Positions 1 to 8,885 of a stretch of 64,000 bases of DNA are shown one piece after another. Origin of the DNA: Deltaproteobacteria bacterium HGW-Deltaproteobacteria-2 (GTDB taxonomy: Bacteria; Desulfobacterota; Syntrophia; Syntrophales; Smithellaceae); assembly GCA_002840505.1 (NCBI GenBank), contig PHBC01000003.1, positions 261,789-325,788 on the forward strand, read 5' to 3'. Under the pieces are notes generated by a model. It was not told the DNA's origin and did not search any database. It was given only the letters and a program-made list of their open reading frames with translations. Within the stretch, counting starts at the first letter, position 1. Each line of letters opens with the position of its first letter. Position numbers and translations under genes: made by a program.

Positions 1-367
1 ACTGTACCTTACGGAAATGTCTGCTAATAAATCAGCAATTTGTCAATCAACTAATGAGTCTGAATTAATGCCGTTTTGAATAATTTTTGAAACTGTATAT
101 CTTACTGGCTTCTGTGTCAATATGATATTTCTTTCATGTTAAAAGTAAGTAATAATAAGATGTTGTAACATATAAGCTGTTCAGTTTGAAATGTTGTGTG
201 AATTGGAAAAATTAAAAAAGCGACACTATCAGAAGAAGTTTTTATCCTTTAATTTTCTTTAAACTTCCGACTTGAAGTACCCCATACCGGATTTGAATAT
301 TGTCCACTCAAGAGTTCTTTCACTGTTTTCCCTCCATCAATCTTCGTTTTTCCCAAGGCTTAAAAAG
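1..367. other. Intergenic AT-rich region, no gene seen
   Basis: I see no convincing gene here. Short open frames exist but have no ribosome-binding site or recognisable motifs. The stretch lies just downstream of the HU relic on the minus strand. Confidence 0.5.
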
Positions 368-484
368 CTACGTCACCGTTTCATTAAATGCCATTGCTGG
401 CTTAAATTTTGCTGTAAATCTGGCTGTTATTTTTATTGTTTCACCAGTCTTTGGATTTTCCTCTTTTAAAAACAATGAATAGTG
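368..484 (-). pseudogene. Relic of an HU/IHF-type DNA-binding protein (C-terminal part only)
   Basis: Translating the minus strand gives about 38 residues ending in a TAG stop at 368-370. They contain NPKTGETIKITARFTAKF followed by KPAMAF, which matches the conserved C-terminal arm of HU proteins (RNPxTGxxIxIxAxxxxxFKPGKAL). The frame is closed upstream by TAA at 485-487, so the N-terminal dimerisation part is gone. HU is a small nucleoid protein of about 90 residues, so only the last 40 percent survives. It could be a degenerate remnant left by a mobile element or an old duplication. Confidence 0.6.
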
Positions 485-601
485 TTATTATAATATTAAA
501 CTAAAGCGATGTTTGGCCAGTATAATACCATTGATGAAGATGACTTTAAGAAAGCTATCAGAATGTTGAAGTAAATAACATTTAAAGAAAGGAATCGCAA
601 A

Positions 602-808
602 ATGGCTTATAAAGAATTATTAAAGAAGCAGATTGGAAGAGAATGCACATTTAACCCAAACCATACTAAATGTACGATTAATTTTGGAGCGCCGGAACCT
701 TTTGCAAGTGAGGGAATCATTGATGATGTTACCGATGACTATGTAGTTATAAAAAGTCAAGGCGGAACAATGATTTATCTTCTCGTTAATACCGCAATAT
801 CTTATTGA
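602..808 (+). CDS. Small Sm-like (Hfq-like fold?) protein, 68 aa
   Basis: A ribosome-binding site (AAAGAAAGGA) lies about 8 bases before the ATG. The protein is small and has no signal peptide. Residues 39-68 contain GIIDDVTDDYVVIKS, a short gap, then MIYLLVNTAISY. This spacing resembles the Sm fold, where an Sm1 motif (G-x-hydrophobic-x-x-x-D-x-[FY]-hydrophobic) is followed by an Sm2 motif ending in YxHAIS in Hfq. The basic His of Hfq is not present; Asn-Thr stands there instead. Function is unknown. An RNA-binding or protein-scaffold role is only suggested by the fold guess. No neighbour appears co-transcribed. Confidence 0.55.
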   Translation: MAYKELLKKQIGRECTFNPNHTKCTINFGAPEPFASEGIIDDVTDDYVVIKSQGGTMIYLLVNTAISY

Positions 809-1289
809 TAAGATGAAACTTCTAAACTTTTGCGCCTTCGTAGGATTCCGAAGCACATGAAGTTCTTCAACTTATAAATATCAACACAGCACCTCACATT
901 TTATATTCAATTTTTCATTTCAGCTTTTATTTTTTTTTGTTTGCATTCAGCATAAGCAACATTTGCCAGAGGGTTACCTGAATTGATAAATAAAGAATTG
1001 CTGAAAAGTAAAATAACGTATGTTACAAGTAACCCGGGTCAGGTTAAGATGCTGTGACCATCTATCATTTATCGTATGATATCATTATAGTAGATAACAA
1101 CTCTGATGATAATGCACGATTTGTTTCGAAGAAATCGAGAAGAGCTTCGAATCAATAATAATATATGCAATGGGAAATAGACGCTTCATAAAAGATAGTT
1201 TCAATATTAAATTAATTTTTGTCATATATTGCGATTCGTATAATGGACAGTGAAATGGATATTCATTAAATCATAATTATAGGCGAGTT
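809..1289. other. Intergenic region with one glycosyltransferase relic
   Basis: Apart from the relic at 1048-1158 I see nothing coding. The stretch is AT-rich and precedes the radical SAM gene, so it should hold that gene's promoter, but I could not pick out a clear one. Confidence 0.4.
1048..1158 (+). pseudogene. Relic of a GT2-family glycosyltransferase (N-terminal piece)
   Basis: This short frame between two stops reads YDIIIVDNNSDDNARFV. It matches the conserved start of GT-A fold family 2 glycosyltransferases (YEIIVVDNNSxDGT), which binds the nucleotide. There is no start codon in a normal context and no remainder of the enzyme downstream. It is probably a dead fragment, consistent with other relics nearby and with the glycosyltransferase-rich locus that follows. 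Confidence 0.4.
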
Positions 1290-2378
1290 ATGTTGTCTCT
1301 TTTTCGTAAATATTTTAGAATAATAAGTTTTATTCACTCCAATTATTTTTCAAAAGGGCCTGTCTGTGTTGATATTGAGTTGAGTAACAAATGTAATTTG
1401 AAATGTAAAATGTGCTGGTTTCATGGTGAAAGTGGGATTGGTGATAGATATTTAAATTCAGAGATGACGACAGCAGAAATATTAGGGTTAATAGATCAGT
1501 TAATCGTGTATAGGCCTCATATATATTTCGGAGGAGGTGAACCATTTATCCGGGAAGACTTCTTGGAAATAATTGCTTATGTAAAAAAATTCAATTTACA
1601 AGCATCATTTACAACAAATGGAATTCTTTTGGACAAACAGAAGATTCAGAAAATCGTACAATTGGGTGTTGACCATATTACTTTTTCAATCGATGGGCCC
1701 GAGGCGTTACATGATAAAATGCGCGGACAAGGTAATTACAGAAAAGTAATGTCTAATATGCAGCATTTTTTGAATTGCAAACAAGGGGAAGACATTACAA
1801 AGCCTCTAATAACTGTAAATATAACTATTAGCCCTTCGATTGTTGGTCATTTAAAAAAAACTATTAACTCAATAAAAAAAATGACCGGAGATAAGGTAGA
1901 TTATTTTACAATCCATCATCTTTGGTTTATTACTCCATCTGAGTTGCAGCTTCACAAAGTAACCGTTAATAAAAATATTGACAGAACAGCTCCTGGATCG
2001 GGATCTCATTGCATCCCTTTTTCTCAATGCATTGATTCAAATGCATTGTCCGATGAAATATTTCAGCTAAGAAGTGAGGAAAAAATTAAATTCTTTCCAA
2101 ATCTTAAAGGCAAAGCAATTAACGAATTTTATTCTGATGGCTATAGGTTAAAGAAAAGATGTGTGGCACCTTTCCTTGCAGTACTTGTGAAACCTAACGG
2201 CGATTTAAAATTCTGTCCTGACGAGTGGATTGATGACTATATACTTGGCAATATCCGTGAGAATAGTTTTGAAAATATTTGGAACTGTAAGAGTGCCAGA
2301 CATTTCAGATCAATAATCTTTCGGGAAAAACAGTTTCCCGCCTGCAAAAGATGTAGTTGGATGCATAACACTTTTTAA
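1290..2378 (+). CDS. Radical SAM/SPASM domain protein
   Basis: The radical SAM cluster motif CxxxCxxC is at C35, C39 and C42 (NKCNLKCKMCW) and the GGEP motif at residues 82-85. The C-terminal 75 residues are a SPASM-type region with Cys in RCVAPF, KFCPDEW, WNC and ACKRC, which would bind one or two extra [4Fe-4S] clusters. SPASM enzymes modify peptides or other substrates by radical chemistry, using S-adenosylmethionine. No precursor peptide is visible nearby. The gene is followed 45 bases later by the phosphodiesterase-superfamily gene and is likely co-transcribed with it. The substrate is unknown; a role in cell-surface glycan or small-molecule modification is inference from context. Confidence 0.85.
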   Translation: MLSLFRKYFRIISFIHSNYFSKGPVCVDIELSNKCNLKCKMCWFHGESGIGDRYLNSEMTTAEILGLIDQLIVYRPHIYFGGGEPFIREDFLEIIAYVKKFNLQASFTTNGILLDKQKIQKIVQLGVDHITFSIDGPEALHDKMRGQGNYRKVMSNMQHFLNCKQGEDITKPLITVNITISPSIVGHLKKTINSIKKMTGDKVDYFTIHHLWFITPSELQLHKVTVNKNIDRTAPGSGSHCIPFSQCIDSNALSDEIFQLRSEEKIKFFPNLKGKAINEFYSDGYRLKKRCVAPFLAVLVKPNGDLKFCPDEWIDDYILGNIRENSFENIWNCKSARHFRSIIFREKQFPACKRCSWMHNTF

Positions 2379-2423
2379 GAAGATTAAAAGCCAGGATTCT
2401 TATAATTATCAGGAGATGCAGTA

Positions 2424-4043
2424 ATGAAACCTTTCGCTAAAATCGTGTTACTGGCAATGGATGCGGGGGATAAATTTTTAATCCAAAAATGGGCCACGGA
2501 TGGAACATTACCGAATATTCAATCGCTTTTTGCAAAAGGATTTGTCGGAGAAACAATGAGTATTGAAGGGTTATATGAAGGATCAACCTGGCCATCTTTT
2601 TATACAGGCGTGAATCCTGCGCGTCATGGTTTCCATCGTTTAAACCAAATAAAACCGAATACTTATGAATTCCATCATTGTAATCCTGGTGAATTTAGCA
2701 AACGGGAACCTTTTTGGAATCTTCTGAGCAACGCCGGGAAGAAAGTTGCTATCTTGGATATTCCCTTGTCCGGAACATCGCAAGGATTGAATGGCATTCA
2801 AATGGTGGAATGGGCATCCCATGATGGAGTATACGGATTTAATACATGGCCGGAAAAATTAAAGGGTGACGTAATCAAGAGATTTGGGTACCATCCGGTT
2901 AAAGCATCTTGTGACTCCTATGGGAGGTCTCCCCGTGATTTCTGCAGATTTATAAATCACCTGCTCGAGGGTGTTAATAAGAAATGCGAGCTTACCGTAA
3001 ATTACATGGATAAAGATGAATGGGACTTTTTTGCTCAGGTGTTTTCTGAGAGTCATTGTGTAGGTCATCAATGTTGGCATCTTCACGACACTAACCATCC
3101 TAATTATAATAAAAAAATTGTTGCTCTCACGGGAGATCCTGTCCGTGAAGTATATAGAGCCATCGATAGTGCTGTGGGAAAGATCTTAGAACATGTTGAC
3201 GAAAACACGCTTGTTTTTTTCCTTGCAACTCATGGCATGGCCCATAATATTGGTGCAAACTTCTTGCTTGAAGATATTTTAGAGAAGTTGAATCTGTTAA
3301 GAAAAAGACCTGTCTCCGATGTTCAAGGGATAATTAAAAAGACTTTTAATATGACAAGAGCAAAATGGCAGAAAATACCCAATACAATTCAGGAGGCTTT
3401 GAGGCCGGTACTATTTCCACTCTACAAATCAGCCAAACAAAACCTGGTTGTTGGTGAAGATCCTTCACAAATCTCTTTCAAATTTGATTTAAAGCATTGC
3501 AAATGTTTTCCCCATGAAAATGGAAACCTGGTAAGCGGCATCCGGATTAATCTGAAAGGAAGAGAACCAGATGGTTTTATAAAATCGGGAAAAGAATTGA
3601 ATGATTTATGTCAGGAATTAAGTAAAGATCTGCTAAGTATTGTTGAAATGGATAGCGGTAAACCGATGGTGCAAAGGGTCATAAGAACTTCTGACTTTTT
3701 TCAAGGCGAATATATTGATCATTTACCGGATCTTTTAGTCGAATGGAATGAACAAATTATGATAGGAAGCAAGAGATTGAATAACAAATCCTGTTTGCTT
3801 AAATTGACTTCGGAAAAGATTGGATTACTCGAAGGTGAGTACAATTATTGCCGCACGGGAGATCATAGGCCCCATGGATTATTTATTGTGACGGGACCCG
3901 GAATCAGACCTGGATCTATAGGAAGAACGATTTCCATTATGGATTTCGCGTCCACATTTTTACATTTATTTGGTTTAACAAATTACGACTTGGATGGAAA
4001 ACCGATTAGCGAAATTATCGATTCTTACTCCCCATATACGTAA
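2424..4043 (+). CDS. Alkaline phosphatase superfamily protein (type I phosphodiesterase/nucleotide pyrophosphatase-like)
   Basis: AGGAG lies 8 bases before the ATG. The N-terminus has the metal-site aspartate (VLLAMDAGD, D13), and GSTWPSFYTG at 53-62 carries the expected nucleophile T55. HRPHGLFIVTGPGI near the C-terminus holds the last histidine ligand. Two places differ from ordinary family members. The SDHGM motif is ATHGM (T269-H270), and the D-x-x-x-H segment reads ESHCVGHQCW around 209-218. Metal binding may therefore use other residues, or activity may be changed. The protein is probably cytoplasmic, as no signal peptide is seen. It follows the radical SAM gene closely. The substrate is unknown. 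Confidence 0.8.
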   Translation: MKPFAKIVLLAMDAGDKFLIQKWATDGTLPNIQSLFAKGFVGETMSIEGLYEGSTWPSFYTGVNPARHGFHRLNQIKPNTYEFHHCNPGEFSKREPFWNLLSNAGKKVAILDIPLSGTSQGLNGIQMVEWASHDGVYGFNTWPEKLKGDVIKRFGYHPVKASCDSYGRSPRDFCRFINHLLEGVNKKCELTVNYMDKDEWDFFAQVFSESHCVGHQCWHLHDTNHPNYNKKIVALTGDPVREVYRAIDSAVGKILEHVDENTLVFFLATHGMAHNIGANFLLEDILEKLNLLRKRPVSDVQGIIKKTFNMTRAKWQKIPNTIQEALRPVLFPLYKSAKQNLVVGEDPSQISFKFDLKHCKCFPHENGNLVSGIRINLKGREPDGFIKSGKELNDLCQELSKDLLSIVEMDSGKPMVQRVIRTSDFFQGEYIDHLPDLLVEWNEQIMIGSKRLNNKSCLLKLTSEKIGLLEGEYNYCRTGDHRPHGLFIVTGPGIRPGSIGRTISIMDFASTFLHLFGLTNYDLDGKPISEIIDSYSPYT

Positions 4044-4205
4044 ATTATAGAAAGTCCGGTTGAACTGCATCCCTGGGGTGCAGTCCATTTACTTTCAACT
4101 ACATATCGTTTTAATATTTGACTATTCCTGCAGAGTTACAGTAATGGGCCGCTGTCAGACTTAAGGATTGATATTCATAATCAATTTTTTGAGTTCACCA
4201 TCAAA

Positions 4206-5135
4206 TCAACGGCAGTATTTTTTCCCGTTAGCTGATTCTAACAATTTGCAACTTCCCAATTCACATGCTTTTTGCGCATCACTGCATCCAGACTCTTTGT
4301 CACCCTGAGTAAGATAAGCATCACCCCTGTTGCTGTAGGCCATGGCATAATCCGGTTTCAGGCGGATGGCTTCATTGTAGTTCTCAATTGCCTGCTGATT
4401 TTGGCCAAGATCACGATAAGTAACCCCCCTGTTATTATAGGCCATGGCGTCATTCGGGTTTAAGCGGATGGCTTCATTATAGTCCTCAATTGCTCGCTGA
4501 TTTTGGCCAAAATCGCGATAAGTAACCCCCCTGTTATTATAGGCCATGGCATAATCCGGTTTCAGGCGGATGGCTTCATTATAGTCCTCAATTGCTTGTT
4601 TATGCTGGCCAAGGTCACCATAAACATTCCCCCTGTTGTTGTAGGCCTCAGCGTAATCCGGTTTCAGTTTAATTGCTTCGTTCAGATATTCAAGAGCCTT
4701 TTCGGGGTCGGTACATTTTCCCCTGGAGCACAGGGCAAATGCATTACGGAACAAATTATTAGCCACGACAGGTGTCGGAGCAGGTTCAGATGCTGAAGTA
4801 GATTCATGTACCGGAGCAGCGGGAGCATCAAACTTCTGGGGTTCAATCGCTTTTATTTGTTGGGCGCTTTTGTCGACGTTTGGTTTTTGTGAAATTGTGA
4901 ATATAATGCTGACGACTAAGATAATAATTACAATGATGGGTATCCTATAGTCTTTCCCTATTTCCCCCAGCTTTGTTTGCCAGTCAATAGAATCCGTTCC
5001 ATTTTGTCTTTTTTTCGGAGATTTGACGGAAGTCTTTTTTCCAATCAGCGGTACTGTTTCAAGCCGCCTGCCACAGTAACGACATATAGTAACTTTATCC
5101 GGAAACTCTTCCAGGCAAAATGAGCATCTTTTCAT
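4206..5135 (-). CDS. Zinc-ribbon and TPR-repeat membrane protein
   Basis: The N-terminus has a zinc-ribbon pattern (CSFC then CRYC within the first 25 residues). A single transmembrane segment follows near residues 70-90, then a Pro/Ala/Glu-rich linker. Four tetratricopeptide repeats of 34 residues come next, with the recurring core AYNNRG and AIEDYNEAIRL. The tail GCSDAQKACELGSCKLL closely resembles that of the TPR protein at 35930-36556, so the two are paralogues. I chose the second ATG (5135) because GGAG sits 8 bases before it but only 2 bases before the upstream ATG at 5141. TPRs usually mediate protein-protein contacts; the partner is unknown. Confidence 0.8.
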   Translation of the reverse strand: MKRCSFCLEEFPDKVTICRYCGRRLETVPLIGKKTSVKSPKKRQNGTDSIDWQTKLGEIGKDYRIPIIVIIILVVSIIFTISQKPNVDKSAQQIKAIEPQKFDAPAAPVHESTSASEPAPTPVVANNLFRNAFALCSRGKCTDPEKALEYLNEAIKLKPDYAEAYNNRGNVYGDLGQHKQAIEDYNEAIRLKPDYAMAYNNRGVTYRDFGQNQRAIEDYNEAIRLNPNDAMAYNNRGVTYRDLGQNQQAIENYNEAIRLKPDYAMAYSNRGDAYLTQGDKESGCSDAQKACELGSCKLLESANGKKYCR

Positions 5136-5224
5136 AATCATATCTCCATACAGAATCTTTTATTAATTAATATCCGACTTTACATATAAGTCAATCAAGG
5201 AATCAACTCTTTGCCTTTTCTTTG

Positions 5225-5577
5225 CTATCTTTTGAGCCAGTCTCTTGCAACATCAATATCAGTAAAACATTTCATTTTGCTCCGGCATTACTTGCCACGG
5301 TCTCGAAAATTTTGGAATTCAGTATTTCCCGGAATGTCCACAAACACAGGCTGAATATGCAAAAGGGTAGGATCATTTCTGATACTGAAAATATGCGAGG
5401 TATCTTCAACGTGCAAAAATCCGCTAACAAACTATCGTGGTCCATTAACTTTACTATAGCATTTACTTCGTTCTTCAAATTTTCGACACAATCCTCTATC
5501 GCGTCTTCTGTGAAAACAATTTAAATATTTTTTCTATTTATAAATGTTGAGATATTATTTGTTGGCTTATTTTCCAT
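5225..5577 (-). pseudogene. Decayed paralogue of the STAS/SpoIIAA-like protein at 63371-63751
   Basis: It starts with a good site (AAAGGAG, then ATG at 5575-5577). The frame then hits TAA after about 18 codons and recovers after a frameshift. The pieces line up with the intact protein near the window end. NEVNAIV matches NEVTAVI, VDIPGNTEFQNF matches MDIPQNANFQSF, and DIDVARDWLK matches NNDAARDWLK. A second in-frame TAA interrupts it after FRDRGK. The internal stops are TAA, so selenocysteine is not an explanation. This is a clear dead copy. Confidence 0.75.
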
Positions 5578-5905
5578 TTGTGAACTCCTTTAAGAATGCC
5601 AATGGTTAATCAATTTCTTTGGGAAATTCAAGTGCTTTCCCGTGTATAAACTTATTACCACAAGTTAAGGTTTCAGTCTGCAATAAACAATATTAATTCT
5701 CTAAGATTTTCTTGACATACAGAATTACCTTTCTTATAGTTCGCCCTTGTGAAAGTAATATCCTGTCAAAAAGCGGGGAACATGTATCAGATACTTTAAT
5801 CGATATATGTTATCCGCCCCTGCTGAAAAGTAGAATATTTGTTGTTTCCACGGAAGCATCCAAGTATGGATATCGCTGAAAGATTATTTTGTTGACAAAT
5901 AAATT
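5578..5905. other. Intergenic region with a sigma70-type promoter
   Basis: No gene is seen here. The only structured signal is the promoter at 5712-5740, which faces the glycosyltransferase gene that starts at 5906. Confidence 0.5.
5712..5740 (+). promoter_or_regulatory. Sigma70-type promoter
   Basis: TTGACA at 5712-5717, a 17-base spacer, then TATAGT at 5735-5740. It is oriented toward the membrane glycosyltransferase at 5906, giving a leader of about 155 bases. Confidence 0.6.
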
Positions 5906-7573
5906 ATGTCGAAGAGAAAGAAAAAAAATAACCGGCAGGATGTAAAAGCAACAAAACTCAAATCCCCGCCTGATAATAATCAGATACAAAAAGAAGGCAT
6001 TATCAAAAGCCTCAGGTATAACAATCGCGTGATCAAGTATTCTGGATATGCCTTTCTATTGGTAATCGCGGTCTTAGCAATTTTTTTGCGGTTCTATGAT
6101 ATCAGCGCTGAAGATGTTTGGCTTGACGAAGCAAATTCCGTAATTATTGCGGAGCTCAATCCTTCCGGTGTCATTGCCCGTATCAGCCATGATGCAAGCC
6201 CTCCTCTTTATTATTTGTTATTACATTACTGGATGGATGTATTCGGAAAAACGGAATTGGCATTACGCAGTTTGTCCGTTCTGTTCGGAGTTTTGTTGGT
6301 CATTGCTGTTTATTTTACCGGCAAAAGAATATTTTCCGAAAAAGTGGGAATTTATGCGGCATTGATTGCTTCTGTAGCCCCTATTCAGATCATGTATTCA
6401 CAGCAAATCAGGATGTACACACTTCTGCCCCTCATGTCTCTTATGTCCATGTACTACCTGTTGCTTTTTATTCGGGAAAAGAAGCGCTCATTTCTTGCAG
6501 CGTACGGAATATTCACCATACTATGCCTCTTTACTCATAATTACGGTTTGTTTCTTCTTCCCGCCCAGGCTTTGCTGATCCTTCTTTTTTTTCGACAACG
6601 CCGAACTATTTTGTGGTGGGGCTTTAGTATGGTTTGCATAGGTGCTGTCTATGCCATCTGGATCCCATCTCTTTCCGGCCAGATCTCAGCACTACCCAAA
6701 ACCGGATGGAGGGATTACTTCTGGAATCTATACGGCTTCGGAGGATCGCTTTTCATGAGCGTTTCTTCCTTCTCTCCCGGAGGTTCGCAGCCTCCCTATG
6801 TGCCCCTTAATTCACTGCGCTGGATGCCTATCCTGCCGGTGCTGATTATGCTTTTATTACTAATAATCAGTCTGGTTCCCCTGTTCAGCAAAAAATATGA
6901 CCGTTGGAAAACAGGAGTTGGCTGGCTTGCCGTCTATTGTTTCATTCCTTTGCTTTGCGCGGCAATTGTATCCTGGTTACGCTCCAGTATATACATACCA
7001 GGACGCACCGACCAACTTGTTTTTCCAGCTTTTTGTCTTTTGACCGCAGTTGGCATTCAACAGTTCCGTCCCGTTTTTCTACGGTATGCGGTAGTTATTC
7101 TTATTATGTTTTTTTCTTTATTTACATTGTATGATTATTACAGAATCGACCTGAAACCCGGGAACAAAATAATAGCGCAAACCATCAAAGAACGTTTGGT
7201 TCCGGGCGACACCATTATTTGCACGTCTTTGACCAGGGGATTTCTCGAATATTATCTGAGAGAGGAAAAACCACATCCGCATTTCTATTCGTATCCACCG
7301 TCGAAATTACGAAGCATAGGCGGTCAAAACGTTTCCCGACTTCTCAAGAATCAGACGAAACTCGCCGAGGATGCAAAAATGTTGTTTAATGAAGTAAAAA
7401 CCCATTCCTCAAGCGGACGCTGTTTCATTGTATATATTCCAAACAAGGTCAATCAATTTCTGGCGGAAACATTCGGTACAAATGTCCCGGCTGGTCAAAT
7501 GACAAGAATTGGAACGTTCAAACAATCTCTCCTGAATAAAGCAGATGTAAATATTATTCTGGTTCATTTTTAA
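5906..7573 (+). CDS. Membrane glycosyltransferase, PMT/ArnT-like (GT39/GT83 superfamily)
   Basis: A basic cytoplasmic N-terminus leads into a first membrane helix near 48-65. VWLDEANSV follows, with the DE pair that is the conserved acidic site of lipid-linked sugar transferases. Then DASPPLYYLLLHYW precedes about ten further helices and a soluble C-terminal domain. The length (555 aa) fits the family. These enzymes move a sugar from a polyprenyl-phosphate donor to a lipid, protein or glycan on the outer face of the inner membrane. A DPM1-like donor-making enzyme lies at 7896-8858, which is a natural partner. No strong ribosome-binding site is seen; the start is the first ATG of the frame. 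Confidence 0.8.
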   Translation: MSKRKKKNNRQDVKATKLKSPPDNNQIQKEGIIKSLRYNNRVIKYSGYAFLLVIAVLAIFLRFYDISAEDVWLDEANSVIIAELNPSGVIARISHDASPPLYYLLLHYWMDVFGKTELALRSLSVLFGVLLVIAVYFTGKRIFSEKVGIYAALIASVAPIQIMYSQQIRMYTLLPLMSLMSMYYLLLFIREKKRSFLAAYGIFTILCLFTHNYGLFLLPAQALLILLFFRQRRTILWWGFSMVCIGAVYAIWIPSLSGQISALPKTGWRDYFWNLYGFGGSLFMSVSSFSPGGSQPPYVPLNSLRWMPILPVLIMLLLLIISLVPLFSKKYDRWKTGVGWLAVYCFIPLLCAAIVSWLRSSIYIPGRTDQLVFPAFCLLTAVGIQQFRPVFLRYAVVILIMFFSLFTLYDYYRIDLKPGNKIIAQTIKERLVPGDTIICTSLTRGFLEYYLREEKPHPHFYSYPPSKLRSIGGQNVSRLLKNQTKLAEDAKMLFNEVKTHSSSGRCFIVYIPNKVNQFLAETFGTNVPAGQMTRIGTFKQSLLNKADVNIILVHF

Positions 7574-7895
7574 AATGAAATTTGAACATGCTCTTCATCT
7601 GTTTATATTTTATAAATTTTCGTGAAAACAGCCGTATTAATCCGATTTCTGACATTTTTTAGAGCTATGTAACGATCCAATAATATGGTTATGAATATTT
7701 GATGGGATTATCCCGTGGTACAAATATTTGGAGCGGATTAAGACCAGCATAATAACAATATTATAATTGACAATAACGAAGGTCTTTACTTGTACAACAG
7801 TGGATTTTAAAAAAAAGTGCCAAAACGCCAAGATCGGGTTTATATATTACAACCACTGTGATGATTTATTACCTTAACACCCCGTCTACACGATG
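7574..7895. other. Intergenic region between converging genes, no gene seen
   Basis: This lies between two convergent glycosyltransferase genes. It has an open frame on the minus strand but no ribosome-binding site or family resemblance. I call nothing in it. Confidence 0.4.
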
Positions 7896-8858
7896 TTATG
7901 AATCAACCTCTCGATTGTCTTTAGAATCACTGTTTCCCATTTGCCGAAAGCTGATCTTCTCGAGCAGCACCCGGTTTGAAGCCAGCAAGTCTGTGACAAA
8001 AGCCACCATGATCGTCTGGAAACCCATGCCCAAAAGTACCGACGCAAGAACAAGAGACTGGATGTGACCGCCTCCGCCACCTGTGAAATAATAATAGAGG
8101 AATCTCATTCCTACTATAAATCCCAAGCCAAATAAAAGCAGGCCAATGGCTGCAAAAAAACGGAAAGGCCGATAGATTACAAAAATCCGGACAATTGTCG
8201 CAAACGATTTAAATATATAAACCGGTACACTTTTAATAAGTCGCGATGGACGAAGATCCGGATTGACGCGCACAGGAATGGAAACGACCGACATGTTCTT
8301 TAGACCCGCCTGAATGAGTGTTTCTAAGGTATAGGTATAGTTGTTGAATACCACGAATTGTCTTGCCGCGTTTCGACTGAACGCCCTAAAACCACTCGTC
8401 GCATCGTCAACACGTGTCCGGCTGACAATTCGAACTACCCAACTGCCGATCTTCTGAAGGATTTTTTTCAGTGGCGAAAAATGGCGGATGCTGTAAATGG
8501 GGCGCGCACCGATGACCAAATCGGCACGTCCGTCCAAAACCGGCTGAGTCAAGGCGGAAATATCGTCCGCGCAGTATTGATTGTCCGCATCCGTGTTCAC
8601 AATCACATCCGCCCCGAGCCGGATACATTCGTTTATTCCGGTCATAAAAGCACGGGCCAGTCCCTGATTACGAGTGTATCTTACAATATAATCCGCTCCT
8701 GCTTTCTTTGCCACACTCGCGGTATCATCAGTGCTACCGTCGTCAATAACCAGCCATTCCACTTTATTGAAACCGGGAACAGACCGCGGCAAAGCGGCAA
8801 GAGTAATGGGCAAAGTTTCAGATTCGTTATAACATGGAATTTGAATGATCAATTTCAT
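7896..8858 (-). CDS. GT2 glycosyltransferase, polyprenyl-phosphate sugar synthase (DPM1/GtrB-like)
   Basis: The N-terminus IIQIPCYNESETLP followed by VIDDGSTDDT, and a DxD-type NTDADNQY near residue 90, are the GT-A family 2 signature. The C-terminal third has two transmembrane helices (about 230-256 and 263-290), as in bacterial dolichol-phosphate mannose synthase homologues. The expected product is a polyprenyl-phosphate-linked sugar, made at the cytoplasmic face for use by membrane transferases such as the one at 5906-7573. It is the last gene of a long minus-strand polysaccharide run, 27 bases after the flippase gene. Confidence 0.85.
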   Translation of the reverse strand: MKLIIQIPCYNESETLPITLAALPRSVPGFNKVEWLVIDDGSTDDTASVAKKAGADYIVRYTRNQGLARAFMTGINECIRLGADVIVNTDADNQYCADDISALTQPVLDGRADLVIGARPIYSIRHFSPLKKILQKIGSWVVRIVSRTRVDDATSGFRAFSRNAARQFVVFNNYTYTLETLIQAGLKNMSVVSIPVRVNPDLRPSRLIKSVPVYIFKSFATIVRIFVIYRPFRFFAAIGLLLFGLGFIVGMRFLYYYFTGGGGGHIQSLVLASVLLGMGFQTIMVAFVTDLLASNRVLLEKISFRQMGNSDSKDNREVDS

Positions 8859-8885
8859 TGCTTGGTCCTTTTTATATGGGAATAA

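Noticed and set aside
272-482. Open frames on the plus strand across the HU relic
   Set aside because: The minus-strand translation matches HU, so these are shadows of the relic.
500-574. Short frame reading AMFGQYNTIDEDDFKKAIRML, which looks like the tail of a larger protein
   Set aside because: It has about 24 residues, no start in context, and I cannot match it to a family with confidence.
5225-5577. Second selenoprotein candidate
   Set aside because: Its internal stops are TAA and there is a frameshift, so it is a pseudogene.
7637-7831. Minus-strand frame with a start like VIVNYN, recalling GT2 enzymes
   Set aside because: No further GT2 motif and no ribosome-binding site; too little to call a relic.
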